Assembly: GCA_039090855.1 (NCBI GenBank)
Contig: CM076995.1
Coordinates: forward strand, 122,090,270-122,154,269
Reading direction: 5' to 3'
Length of the DNA: 64,000 nt
Source: Macrothele yani
Taxonomy: Eukaryota > Arthropoda > Arachnida > Araneae > Macrothelidae
Shown: positions 1-10,948 of the stretch, piece by piece
How positions within the stretch are numbered: position 1 is the stretch's first letter
How the letters are laid out: each line of letters starts with the position of its first letter
The notes under the pieces: model-generated
The model's database searches: none
What the model was told of the DNA's origin: nothing
The model's input: only the letters and a program-made list of their open reading frames with translations
Translations under genes and position numbers: made by a program

Positions 1-517
1 TGCTAGAATAAGCAAGTCTTAAGTTAGACATTCTTGACATAGCCAACACATATCTTAAATATTATTTAAACTTTTATCACAATACGAAAAACAATGAAAC
101 TCTTCTCACATTATATGTAGACAATTTCAGAAGTTTTGCACACTGTGCAAGTGCTGGCCGTAGGATGATGCAATCACTACAATCGTTGCCCCAATGTGAG
201 TCAGAGTTCGGAATACAAAGTTGTCCCTACGTTTATTCGCTAATTTGTCACTGTTCCAAAAAATTCGGCCTAGAAATGAAGGAAAAAAGAGAGTCAAGTC
301 ATATCTCGCGTAGCATTTCAGCGATCCTGCATTTAATTTGAAACTTTGCGAGGAAAATAATCTACCGAAATTCATAAAGCTTTGTGTGAAGTTTGTGGGG
401 TCAGTTTAGTGGAATGTAGCACAGTGTCACAGTGGGCTTCTTGTTTCCTCCATTAAAATTGGAACTTTGTTAGGAAAATCCCCTACTGAAATTCATAAAG
501 CTTTGTGTGAAGTTTGT

Positions 518-555
518 GGGGTTAGTGTAGTGGATCGTACCACTACACTAACCCC
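518..555. repeat. perfect hairpin: 16-bp inverted repeat with 6-nt loop inside the second array unit
   Basis: GGGGTTAGTGTAGTGG (518-533) is followed by a six-base loop and its exact reverse complement at 540-555. Only this unit carries it. The second arm replaces or adds to normal unit sequence and gives a net 12-bp in-frame gain. It looks like a template-switch event during copying. Confidence 0.9.
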
Positions 556-3500
556 ACTGTCACAGTGGGCTTCTCGTTTCGGCCAAGGTTGGGAAATTCA
601 TAAAGCTTTGTGTGAAGTTTGTGGGGTTAGTGTAGTGGATCGTAGCACGGTGTCACGGTGGGCTTCTCGTTTCCGCCAAGGTTGGGAAATTCATAAAGCT
701 TCGTGTGAAGTTTGTGGGGTTAGTGTAGTGGATGATAGCACAGTGTCACAGAAGGTTTCTCGTTTCCGCCAAGGTTGGGAAATTCATAAAGCTTTGTGTG
801 AAGTTTTTGGGGTTAGTGTAGTGGATCGTAGCACAGTGTCACAGTGGGCTTCTCGTTTCCGCCAAGGTTGGGAAATTCATAAAGCTTTGTGTGAAGTTTG
901 TGGGGTTAGTGTAGTGGATCGTAGCACGGTGTCACGGTGGGCTTCTCGTTTCCACCAAGGTTGGGAAATTCATAAAGCTTTGTGTGAAGTTTGTGGGGTT
1001 AGTGTAGTGGATCGTAGCACGGTGTCACGGTGGGCTTCTCGTTTCCACCAAGGTTGGGAAATTCATAAAGCTTTGTGTGAAGTTTGTGGGGTTAGTGTAG
1101 TGGATCGTAGCACAGTGTCACAGTGGGCTTCTCGTTTCGGCCAAGGTTGGGAAATTCATAAAGCTTTGTGTGAAGTTTGTGGGGTTAGTGTAGTGGATCG
1201 TAGCACGGTGTCACGGTGGGCTTCTCGTTTCCACCAAGGTTGGGAAATTCATAAAGCTTTGTGTGAAGTTTGTGGGGTTAGTGTAGTGGATCGTAGCACA
1301 GTGTCACAGTGGGCTTCTCGTTTCCGCCAAGGTTGGGAAATTCATAAAGCTTTGTGTGAAGTTTGTGGGGTTAGTGTAGTGGATCGTAGCACAGCGTCAC
1401 AGTGGGCTTCTCGTTTCGGCCAAGGTTGGGAAATTCATAAAGCTTTGTGTGAAGTTTGTGGGGTTAGTGTAGTGGATCGTAGCACAGTGTCACGGTGGGC
1501 TTCTCGTTTCGGCCAAGGTTGGGAAATTCATAAAGCTTTGTGTGAAGTTTGTGGGGTTAGTGTAGTGGATCGTAGCACAGTGTCACAGTGGGCTTCTCGT
1601 TTCGGCCAAGGTTGGGAAATTCATAAAGCTTTGTGTGAAGTTTGTGGGGTTAGTGTAGTGGATCGTAGCACGGTGTCACGGTGGGCTTCTCGTTTCCACC
1701 AAGGTTGGGAAATTCATAAAGCTTTGTGTGAAGTTTGTGGGGTTAGTGTAGTGGATCGTAGCACAGTGTCACAGTGGGCTTCTCGTTTCCGGCCAAGGTT
1801 GGGAAATTCATAAAGCTTTGTGTGAAGTTTGTGGGGTTAGTGTAGTGGATCGTAGCACAGTGTCACAGTGGGCTTCTCGTTTCGGCCAAGGTTGGGAAAT
1901 TCATAAAGCTTTGTGTGAAGTTTGTGGGGTTAGTGTAGTGGATCGTAGCACAGTGTCACAGTGGGCTTCTCGTTTCGGCCAAGGTTGGGAAATTCATAAA
2001 GCTTTGTGTGAAGTTTGTGGGGTTAGTGTAGTGGATCGTAGCACAGTGTCACGGTGGGCTTCTCGTTTCGGCCAAGGTTGGGAAATTCATAAAGCTTTGT
2101 GTGAAGTTTGTGGGGTTAGTGTAGTGGATCGTAGCACAGTGTTACGGTGGGCTTCTCGTTTCGGCCAAGGTTGGGAAATTCATAAAGCTTTGTGTGAAGT
2201 TTGTGGGGTTAGTGTAGTGGATCGTAGCACAGTGTTACGGTGGGCTTCTCGTTTCGGCCAAGGTTGGGAAATTCATAAAGCTTTGTGTGAAGTTTGTGGG
2301 GTTAGTGTAGTGGATCGTAGCACAGTGTTACGGTGGGCTTCTCGTTTCGGCCAAGGTTGGGAAATTCATAAAGCTTTGTGTGAAGTTTGTGGGGTTAGTG
2401 TAGTGGATCGTAGCACAGTGTCACGGTGGGCTTCTCGTTTCGGCCAAGGTTGGGAAATTCATAAAGCTTTGTGTGAAGTTTGTGGGGTTAGTGTAGTGGA
2501 TCGTAGCACAGTGTTACGGTGGGCTTCTCGTTTCGGCCAAGGTTGGGAAATTCATAAAGCTTTGTGTGAAGTTTGTGGGGTTAGTGTAGTGGATCGTAGC
2601 ACAGTGTTACGGTGGGCTTCTCGTTTCGGCCAAGGTTGGGAAATTCATAAAGCTTTGTGTGAAGTTTGTGGGGTTAGTGTAGTGGATCGTAGCACAGTGT
2701 TACGGTGGGCTTCTCGTTTCGGCCCAAGGTTGGGAAATTCATAAAGCTTTGTGTGAAGTTTGTGGGGTTAGTGTAGTGGATCGTAGCACAGTGTTACGGT
2801 GGGCTTCTCGTTTCGGCCAAGGTTGGGAAATTCATAAAGCTTTGTGTGAAGTTTGTGGGGTTAGTGTAGTGGATCGTAGCACAGTGTTACGGTGGGCTTC
2901 TCGTTTCGGCCAAGGTTGGGAAATTCATAAAGCTTTGTGTGAAGTTTGTGGGGTTAGTGTAGTGGATCGTAGCACAGTGTCACGGTGGGCTTCTCGTTTC
3001 GGCCAAGGTTGGGAAATTCATAAAGCTTTGTGTGAAGTTTGTGGGGTTAGTGTAGTGGATCGTAGCACAGTGTCACGGTGGGCTTCTCGTTTCGGCCAAG
3101 GTTGGGAAATTCATAAAGCTTTGTGTGAAGTTTGTGGGGTTAGTGTAGTGGATCGTAGCACAGTGTCACGGTGGGCTTCTCGTTTCGGCCAAGGTTGGGA
3201 AATTCATAAAGCTTTGTGTGAAGTTTGTGGGGTTAGTGTAGTGGATCGTAGCACAGTGTTACGGTGGGCTTCTCGTTTCGGCCAAGGTTGGGAAATTCAT
3301 AAAGCTTTGTGTGAAGTTTGTGGGGTTAGTGTAGTGGATCGTAGCACAGTGTTACGGTGGGCTTCTCGTTTCGGCCAAGGTTGGGAAATTCATAAAGCTT
3401 TGTGTGAAGTTTGTGGGGTTAGTGTAGTGGATCGTAGCACAGTGTTACGGTGGGCTTCTCGTTTCGGCCAAGGTTGGGAAATTCATAAAGCTTTGTGTGA

Positions 3501-4035
3501 AGTTTGTGGGGTTAGTGTAGTGGATCGTAGCACAGTGTTACGGTGGGCTTCTCGTTTCGGCCAAGGTTGGGAAATTCATAAAGCTTTGTGTGAAGTTTGT
3601 GGGGTTAGTGTAGTGGATCGTAGCACAGTGTTACGGTGGGCTTCTCGTTTCGGCCAAGGTTGGGAAATTCATAAAGCTTTGTGTGAAGTTTGTGGGGTTA
3701 GTGTAGTGGATCGTAGCACAGTGTTACGGTGGGCTTCTCGTTTCGGCCAAGGTTGGGAAATTCATAAAGCTTTGTGTGAAGTTTGTGGGGTTAGTGTAGT
3801 GGATCGTAGCACAGTGTCACGGTGGGCTTCTCGTTTCGGCCAAGGTTGGGAAATTCATAAAGCTTTGTGTGAAGTTTGTGGGGTTAGTGTAGTGGATCGT
3901 AGCACAGTGTTACGGTGGGCTTCTCGTTTCGGCCAAGGTTGGGAAATTCATAAAGCTTTGTGTGAAGTTTGTGGGGTTAGTGTAGTGGATCGTAGCACAG
4001 TGTCACAGTGGGCTTCTCGTTTCGGCCAAGGTTGG

Positions 4036-5523
4036 GAAATTCATAAAGCTTTGTGTGAAGTTTGTGGGGTTAGTGTAGTGGATCGTAGCACAGTGTTACG
4101 GTGGGCTTCTCGTTTCGGCCAAGGTTGGGAAATTCATAAAGCTTTGTGTGAAGTTTGTGGGGTTAGTGTAGTGGATCGTAGCACAGTGTTACGGTGGGCT
4201 TCTCGTTTCGGCCAAGGTTGGGAAATTCATAAAGCTTTGTGTGAAGTTTGTGGGGTTAGTGTAGTGGATCGTAGCACAGTGTTACGGTGGGCTTCTCGTT
4301 TCGGCCAAGGTTGGGAAATTCATAAAGCTTTGTGTGAAGTTTGTGGGGTTAGTGTAGTGGATCGTAGCACAGTGTCACGGTGGGCTTCTCGTTTCGGCCA
4401 AGGTTGGGAAATTCATAAAGCTTTGTGTGAAGTTTGTGGGGTTAGTGTAGTGGATCGTAGCACAGTGTTACGGTGGGCTTCTCGTTTCGGCCAAGGTTGG
4501 GAAATTCATAAAGCTTTGTGTGAAGTTTGTGGGGTTAGTGTAGTGGATCGTAGCACAGTGTTACGGTGGGCTTCTCGTTTCGGCCAAGGTTGGGAAATTC
4601 ATAAAGCTTTGTGTGAAGTTTGTGGGGTTAGTGTAGTGGATCGTAGCACAGTGTTACGGTGGGCTTCTCGTTTCGGCCAAGGTTGGGAAATTCATAAAGC
4701 TTTGTGTGAAGTTTGTGGGGTTAGTGTAGTGGATCGTAGCACAGTGTCACGGTGGGCTTCTCGTTTCGGCCAAGGTTGGGAAATTCATAAAGCTTTGTGT
4801 GAAGTTTGTGGGGTTAGTGTAGTGGATCGTAGCACAGTGTTACGGTGGGCTTCTCGTTTCGGCCAAGGTTGGGAAATTCATAAAGCTTTGTGTGAAGTTT
4901 GTGGGGTTAGTGTAGTGGATCGTAGCACAGTGTTACGGTGGGCTTCTCGTTTCGGCCAAGGTTGGGAAATTCATAAAGCTTTGTGTGAAGTTTGTGGGGT
5001 TAGTGTAGTGGATCGTAGCACAGTGTTACGGTGGGCTTCTCGTTTCGGCCAAGGTTGGGAAATTCATAAAGCTTTGTGTGAAGTTTGTGGGGTTAGTGTA
5101 GTGGATCGTAGCACAGTGTCACGGTGGGCTTCTCGTTTCGGCCAAGGTTGGGAAATTCATAAAGCTTTGTGTGAAGTTTGTGGGGTTAGTGTAGTGGATC
5201 GTAGCACAGTGTTACGGTGGGCTTCTCGTTTCGGCCAAGGTTGGGAAATTCATAAAGCTTTGTGTGAAGTTTGTGGGGTTAGTGTAGTGGATCGTAGCAC
5301 AGTGTTACGGTGGGCTTCTCGTTTCGGCCAAGGTTGGGAAATTCATAAAGCTTTGTGTGAAGTTTGTGGGGTTAGTGTAGTGGATCGTAGCACAGTGTTA
5401 CGGTGGGCTTCTCGTTTCGGCCAAGGTTGGGAAATTCATAAAGCTTTGTGTGAAGTTTGTGGGGTTAGTGTAGTGGATCGTAGCACAGTGTCACGGTGGG
5501 CTTCTCGTTTCGGCCAAGGTTGG
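4036..5523 (+). repeat. higher-order repeat: four copies of a 4-unit (372-bp) block
   Basis: Scoring each unit by its TTACGG (L) or TCACGG (S) variant gives the pattern L-L-L-S four times in succession across 16 units. Flanking units do not keep the pattern. The array therefore grew partly by duplicating multi-unit blocks and not only single units, as in centromeric-type satellites. Confidence 0.75.
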
Positions 5524-7398
5524 GAAATTCATAAAGCTTTGTGTGAAGTTTGTGGGGTTAGTGTAGTGGATCGTAGCACAGTGTCACGGTGGGCTTCTCG
5601 TTTCGGCCAAGGTTGGGAAATTCATAAAGCTTTGTGTGAAGTTTGTGGGGTTAGTGTAGTGGATCGTAGCACAGTGTCACGGTGGGCTTCTCGTTTCGGC
5701 CAAGGTTGGGAAATTCATAAAGCTTTGTGTGAAGTTTGTGGGGTTAGTGTAGTGGATCGTAGCACAGTGTCACGGTGGGCTTCTCGTTTCGGCCAAGGTT
5801 GGGAAATTCATAAAGCTTTGTGTGAAGTTTGTGGGGTTAGTGTAGTGGATCGTAGCACAGTGTCACAGTGGGCTTCTCGTTTCGGCCAAGGTTGGGAAAT
5901 TCATAAAGCTTTGTGTGAAGTTTGTGGGGTTAGTGTAGTGGATCGTAGCACGGTGTCACGGTGGGCTTCTCGTTTCCACCAAGGTTGGGAAATTCATAAA
6001 GCTTTGTGTGAAGTTTGTGGGGTTAGTGTAGTGGATCGTAGCACAGTGTCACAGTGGGCTTCTCGTTTCGGCCAAGGTTGGGAAATTCATAAAGCTTTGT
6101 GTGAAGTTTGTGGGGTTAGTGTAGTGGATCGTAGCACAGTGTCACAGTGGGCTTCTCGTTTCGGCCAAGGTTGGGAAATTCATAAAGCTTTGTGTGAAGT
6201 TTGTGGGGTTAGTGTAGTGGATCGTAGCACAGTGTCACAGTGGGCTTCTCGTTTCGGCCAAGGTTGGGAAATTCATAAAGCTTTGTGTGAAGTTTGTGGG
6301 GTTAGTGTAGTGGATCGTAGCACAGTGTCACGGTGGGCTTCTCGTTTCGGCCAAGGTTGGGAAATTCATAAAGCTTTGTGTGAAGTTTGTGGGGTTAGTG
6401 TAGTGGATCGTAGCACAGTGTCACGGTGGGCTTCTCGTTTCGGCCAAGGTTGGGAAATTCATAAAGCTTTGTGTGAAGTTTGTGGGGTTAGTGTAGTGGA
6501 TCGTAGCACAGTGTTACGGTGGGCTTCTCGTTTCGGCCAAGGTTGGGAAATTCATAAAGCTTTGTGTGAAGTTTGTGGGGTTAGTGTAGTGGATCGTAGC
6601 ACAGTGTTACGGTGGGCTTCTCGTTTCGGCCAAGGTTGGGAAATTCATAAAGCTTTGTGTGAAGTTTGTCGGGTTAGTGTAGTGGATCGTAGCACAGTGT
6701 TACGGTGGGCTTCTCGTTTCGGCCAAGGTTGGGAAATTCATAAAGCTTTGTGTGAAGTTTGTGGGGTTAGTGTAGTGGATCGTAGCACAGTGTTACGGTG
6801 GGCTTCTCGTTTCGGCCAAGGTTGGGAAATTCATAAAGCTTTGTGTGAAGTTTGTGGGGTTAGTGTAGTGGATCGTAGCACAGTGTTACGGTGGGCTTCT
6901 CGTTTCGGCCAAGGTTGGGAAATTCATAAAGCTTTGTGTGAAGTTTGTGGGGTTAGTGTAGTGGATCGTAGCACAGTGTTACGGTGGGCTTCTCGTTTCG
7001 GCCAAGGTTGGGAAATTCATAAAGCTTTGTGTGAAGTTTGTGGGGTTAGTGTAGTGGATCGTAGCACAGTGTTACGGTGGGCTTCTCGTTTCGGCCAAGG
7101 TTGGGAAATTCATAAAGCTTTGTGTGAAGTTTGTGGGGTTAGTGTAGTGGATCGTAGCACAGTGTTACGGTGGGCTTCTCGTTTCGGCCAAGGTTGGGAA
7201 ATTCATAAAGCTTTGTGTGAAGTTTGTGGGGTTAGTGTAGTGGATCGTAGCACAGTGTTACGGTGGGCTTCTAGCTTCCGCCAAAGGTCGAGAAAGCATC
7301 GGAGACAACCCAAGAAGCGGTCGATCGTCAGATGCTACGGACGACAATTCTGCGGTCATCGTCAACAGCATTTTGGAAGAAGATCGACAGAAAACATA

Positions 7399-8618
7399 CA
7401 CCAATGAGCCATTCCATTACGACCCCCTTCCAGCCTAGAGAAATCACCGCGCCTGGAGACCAAACGGTGGCTCAGATGAAGTTCACAGAGCAGTTTATAT
7501 GCAACCAGAATACCAGATTTGTGGTAGGAGAGTGTTCGAAGTGAGAATGGGAAAAGCTGCCGATTTATCGGAGTTGCACAAAGGACAAATTGTAACGGCA
7601 CGGTGCCTAGGAACTATGATATCGAAAACGGCATGGCTTGTGGATTATTCACTTGCCGCTGCAGTGAGTGCGTATCAAAAGTGATGCACAGATGGCCAAA
7701 CGACGAACCGTCTTCTAGTCGTGTGTCTTCCGCAGTTCATTGATGCCAGAGGGGAGCGGAGACTTCGAGCATTGTTCACAGAGACTGCAGGGCCACAGTG
7801 CGACAAATCACGCGCAATTACAACAGTGGTGATCAGGGCAATGTGTCAAAGCCCACAGTTCATCGCAGCCTTCTGCGCGTGGGCCTGCGTATTCGAAGAC
7901 CCAGCAGGGTCCCCATGCTCACTGCACGTCATCCCCAACAACGCATGAAATGGGCCCTAGATCATCGAGATTGGTCCAAGTATGATTGGAAGAAAGTGGC
8001 CTTGTGTGACGAATCAAAATTCTTAGTGCATCATGTAGACGTCCGAGTGCGGATACACCGATTACCAACGGAAGTTATGGCATCTGAATGCAGTGTTGGG
8101 CAGAAACAAGCCGACGGCGGCGGTGTTATGTTGTGGACGATGTTTTATTGTGACACTTTAGGCCCCATTATCCTAATGGCACAATACCAGACAACTATCA
8201 GGTATCTGATCATCGTTGCGGAGCAAGTTCACCTATTCATGCAACTGTGTTCCCTGCTGGTGGTGGCCATTACCAACAGGATAATACGCCATGACCCACT
8301 GCCAGAATCGTCAAGGCGTGGTTCGAGGAATATGCTGCTGACTTTTTGTTAATGCCCAAGGATCTAAATTCACCTGATATGAACCCAAATCGAGCATTTA
8401 TGGTTCGACTTGGAAAATCGGGTTCGTGCCGAATCTCCACCACCCGAAAATGTACGGGAACTGGAAGACTTGCCGTTGACATTAAGGTACCTGATATTCC
8501 ATAATACCTGTCGCCATCTCATCGAACCGATGCCTCGCCGAGTGGCCGCTGTTTTGCGGGCTAATCGGGGTCCTACAGCTTATTATTTAGGTGGTCATAA
8601 TGTAACGGTTTATCGGTG
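7399..8618 (+). mobile_element. Tc1-like transposon inserted in the mariner transposase gene
   Basis: The element starts CACCAATGAGCC after a TA at 7397-7398 and ends GGTTTATCGGTG at 8618. The right-hand TA has become AA. It is a sibling of the copy at 13675-14891, which starts CACCGATGAG and ends GGCTCATTCGTG. Removing this element and one TA rejoins the mariner frame as KTY-EDI, so the insertion point is exact. Confidence 0.88.
7549..8600 (+). pseudogene. Tc1-type DDE transposase, frameshifted
   Basis: The start is MGKAADLSELHKGQIV, an N-terminal HTH, and the frame stops after AYQK. Later frames carry NVSKPTVHRSLLRVGL (second HTH), then CDESKFLVHHVD with the first catalytic aspartate. The QQDN and SPDMNP regions are readable only across several frames. 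Multiple frameshifts and stops show it is dead. Compared with the 13675 copy it keeps the first catalytic motif but has lost the second in frame. Confidence 0.8.
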
Positions 8619-9434
8619 AATGAAGATATTGTATATTAAGCAAACATGTCTACCGCCTCGGTTTTCAGAATTCTAACTCAAAAATTACAGAAGAGAAAAT
8701 TGGCTGCCAATTGGGTTCCGCACAATCTTAGTGAAGAGGTGCAAGCAGATTGCAAAGGGATCGCAGAAGATTTACTTCAACGGTACGAGACAGAAGGCGA
8801 GCAGTTTTCGGACAGAACTGTTGCTGTAGGTGAAATCTCGATACGAGATTTTGAGCCAGAATTGAAATCTCAGTCCGTTCAGTGGAAACATCAAGAATCT
8901 ACTTGCCAGGAAAAATTCCGCCGTCAGCAATCGAAGGTTAAGCTGATGATGACTATGGCGTATGACAAGGTTAGAGTGATAGCAACAGGGTGCCTGAGGG
9001 GACCACTGTATTAGCGGAACAATACAGAAGATTTTCGGCAAAATGTTTTGTGCCCAAAGATTCGCCAAAAATGGCTCGACAAGCTCGAAGCTGGTGTCAT
9101 CATTTTGCACGAAAACGCAAAGCTTCCTGATCCGTAAGAGACACTCTGAAAATGTATGAATGGGGAATTGCTTTCCCACGCGGTATGCAGTCCTGGCATG
9201 AGCCCACCAGACTATGACTTGTTCCCAAAACTGAAGAAGCCACTCAGCGGGAAACGATTCAGAACGATTCAGGATGTTTCTAATGAGGTGACCCGAGTAA
9301 TCCAACTCCTCAACAATGTAGGTGTCTTGACTGGAATACAAGACTTGCCCAAACGTTGGGCCGCTGTCATTACGAAACATGAAATTACTTCGAAGGCCTG
9401 TAAAGGTATGTTGCGAAATAAATTCGTTTTTTAA
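8619..9434 (+). pseudogene. mariner transposase, C-terminal catalytic part
   Basis: This continues the gene split by the Tc1. Reading resumes EDIVY, a stop, then ANMSTASVFRILTQKLQK and WVPHNLSEEVQ, the segment that in mariners joins the second HTH to the catalytic core. The catalytic region is spread over frames: IILHENAKLPD (family motif HDNA, aspartate here replaced by glutamate), then SPGMSPPDYDLFPKLK and the tail ending KRWAAVITKH. Several frameshifts and at least two altered catalytic-region residues make it inactive. Confidence 0.82.
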
Positions 9435-9480
9435 GAGATAACCCACAGCGTGCAAAACTTTTGAAATGACCCTCTCAGAT

Positions 9481-10345
9481 ATTCTGTTGTTTTTCGTTTG
9501 ACACAGTTTTTTGCTTTTTCAAAGCTTAACGGCCGTGAGAGCATACAAGGATGTAAGGAATAACTCGTCCCTAATATAGGTCCAATGATTCCACATACGG
9601 GACCAGCACACGTGTCACAGGAACGGCTGACCGTAGTTATGGCTGTAGATGGACTGCAGTTTCACCATCGGAGACCACGGACTGAGCACAAATAGATCCC
9701 TGGTCAACTATCCTCTGGGAACTATTCCATCGTTAAAATAATGGCGTAGTTTACCTGTAACAAATTATGTTTCATCATCAAAATAACAGTATAGTTTAAG
9801 CGCAACAGTCTATGTTTTCGTCGTTAGAGCCACACGTAATAACTGGAATCCAAAAGTGTTTGTACTAAATTTCGTTCCATGCTATTTTTTAAAAGACATG
9901 TTAATTCATAAGAAATTAATAGGTTACATGATTAAAACAGCAGATTAGTTAACTAGCACCATCAGCCCGTCTGTTTCCATCATCAGGACATAGCTGGGTG
10001 CCGGCAGCCGTGGTTTAGCAATCTCGACTCAGCTAAACCTTCACAGAATGCATACCCGCGCCACCAGATGACCTCTGATAAACTGGGTAATGGCTAAAAA
10101 ATCAGTACCTGCCAGTTTGGACAATGGTCAACAATAACCTGAAAACCAACATCCCGAAAATTGGTTTGTGAACTAAGAAAACTGGTACTCGGTTTTCGAA
10201 ATCTAGTTAATTGTAGTTAAAATTTATTTCCTACAGTTAAAAAAGGAGCCGACAGTATTCCAAAGATCTGAGCACGGAAATACGAAAGGCTGTTTGTGAG
10301 TAATTCTAGAACATTACAAAATTCTTCGAATGCTAGCTGGCAACA
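9481..10345. other. non-coding stretch without a recognisable gene
   Basis: There is no open frame of interest. The part from about 10190 (ATCTAGTTAATTGTAGTTAA) resembles a dispersed decayed repeat seen again at 10540-10640 and 15290-15600. Confidence 0.5.
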
Positions 10346-10507
10346 TTTGGGGTAACAACGGGTAACATAACACGTCATTTGGGGTAACAACAGGTAACAT
10401 AACACGTCATTTGGGGTAACAACAGGTAACATAACACGTCATTTGGGGTAACAACAGGTAACATAACACGTCATTTGGGGTAACAACAGGTAACATAACA
10501 CGTCATA
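10346..10507. repeat. 32-bp minisatellite, five copies
   Basis: Units begin GGGGTAACAACAGGTAACAT at 10349, 10381, 10413, 10445 and 10477. They are almost identical; the first has CGGG for CAGG. Each unit contains GGTAAC twice, which suggests an older 16-bp sub-period. Confidence 0.95.
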
Positions 10508-10728
10508 CAAGTAGACAACACAGCATCTCAAAAACGAGCTAACAGTATTATAAAAATCAGTACGTAGTATCCTAAATATAGTTAAGTGTAGATCAGAAAT
10601 TAACTTCAAGCAATTAAAATTGAAACCGACAGACTTTTAAGATCGGTGTATGGAAAGTGAGTCTGCTTGTGTGTGATTCTAGAACTATTGTAAAGTTTTC
10701 GAAAGATGGCTGGCAATAAATAGTTGAG

Positions 10729-10948
10729 ATCGCAGCCGTGGTGGCCGAGTGATATGAAACGTTAGCTGCTGACCATTCGTCCGAGATGAGTCCGGATTTG
10801 AATCCCAGGTGTGGCATGGATGGTGTATTTGCCTTACAGCACTGGTTCTCTTCCCTCTCTGGAACCAGTGGCCCTAAATTAAGGACGGGTGAATGCTTAT
10901 AGGCCATTAAGTTGCTCACGGTGGCAGTCAAACTCCGAAACAAAAAAT
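10729..10948 (+). mobile_element. tRNA-derived SINE with 10-bp target duplication
   Basis: The head is tRNA-like: TGGCCGAGTG near an A box and GGATTTGAATCCC as B box. The body matches the other copies of the family (CTGGAACCAGTG, TTGCTCACGGTGG) and ends in an A-rich tail. AATAGTTGAG lies on both sides (10719-10728 and 10949-10958). It is more diverged than the copies at 28521, 40221 and 41800. Confidence 0.85.

Larger units (their letters stand above)
367..7290 (+). repeat. 93-bp tandem array (about 74 units) derived from the mariner HTH exon
   Basis: Units begin GAAATTCATAAAGC. The first starts at 367, the second at 488, the third at 593 and the last at 7198. From 593 to 7198 is 6,605 bp, that is 71 periods of 93 bp plus two single-base insertions. 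The first unit is diverged and 121 bp long, and the second is 105 bp because of a 12-bp insert. Each unit encodes 31 residues with the core EIHKALCEVCGVSVVDRSTV. Units vary at few sites, chiefly TCACGG, TCACAG or TTACGG and GGCCAA, CCACCAA or CCGCCAA. The near-identity implies recent amplification or active homogenisation. Confidence 0.97.
336..7396 (+). pseudogene. mariner transposase, N-terminal part, with the HTH-coding segment amplified
   Basis: The frame beginning near 467 (LGKSPTEIHKALCEV) is the start of the paired-type helix-turn-helix of a mariner transposase. The same HTH segment then recurs in every array unit. Past the last unit, an extra A in CCAAAGG (about 7283) shifts the frame; the correct frame then gives mariner linker sequence ending NSILEEDRQKTY at the Tc1 insertion point. 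Two further single-base insertions in the array (about 1790 and 2723) cut the open frame into three pieces of 448, 308 and 1552 codons. These long frames are not a repeat-protein gene. The unit is 3 x 31 bases, so copies stay open by arithmetic. Confidence 0.85.
119..9480 (+). mobile_element. mariner-family DNA transposon enlarged by internal tandem expansion and a nested Tc1
   Basis: The two ends form an imperfect 27-bp inverted repeat (121-147 against 9444-9470, about 22 matches, core AAGTTTTGCAC). TA dinucleotides flank the element at 118-119 and 9480-9481, as expected for mariner. The span is about 9.36 kb. Subtracting the extra tandem copies (6,831 bp between the first and last unit starts) and the Tc1 insert with one TA (1,222 bp) leaves about 1,309 bp, the usual length of a mariner. 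This arithmetic strongly supports one element that grew in place. The exact outer bases are uncertain by a few positions, because the left end looks slightly shorter than the right. Confidence 0.85.

Noticed and set aside
467..7407. Giant repeat-protein gene (open frames of 448, 308 and 1552 codons)
   Set aside because: The frames stay open only because the unit is 93 bp, a multiple of three. The unit is a mariner HTH segment inside mariner ends, and single-base insertions break the frame.
10346..10507. CRISPR-like array
   Set aside because: The repeats are contiguous 32-bp units with no variable spacers, in an animal genome.
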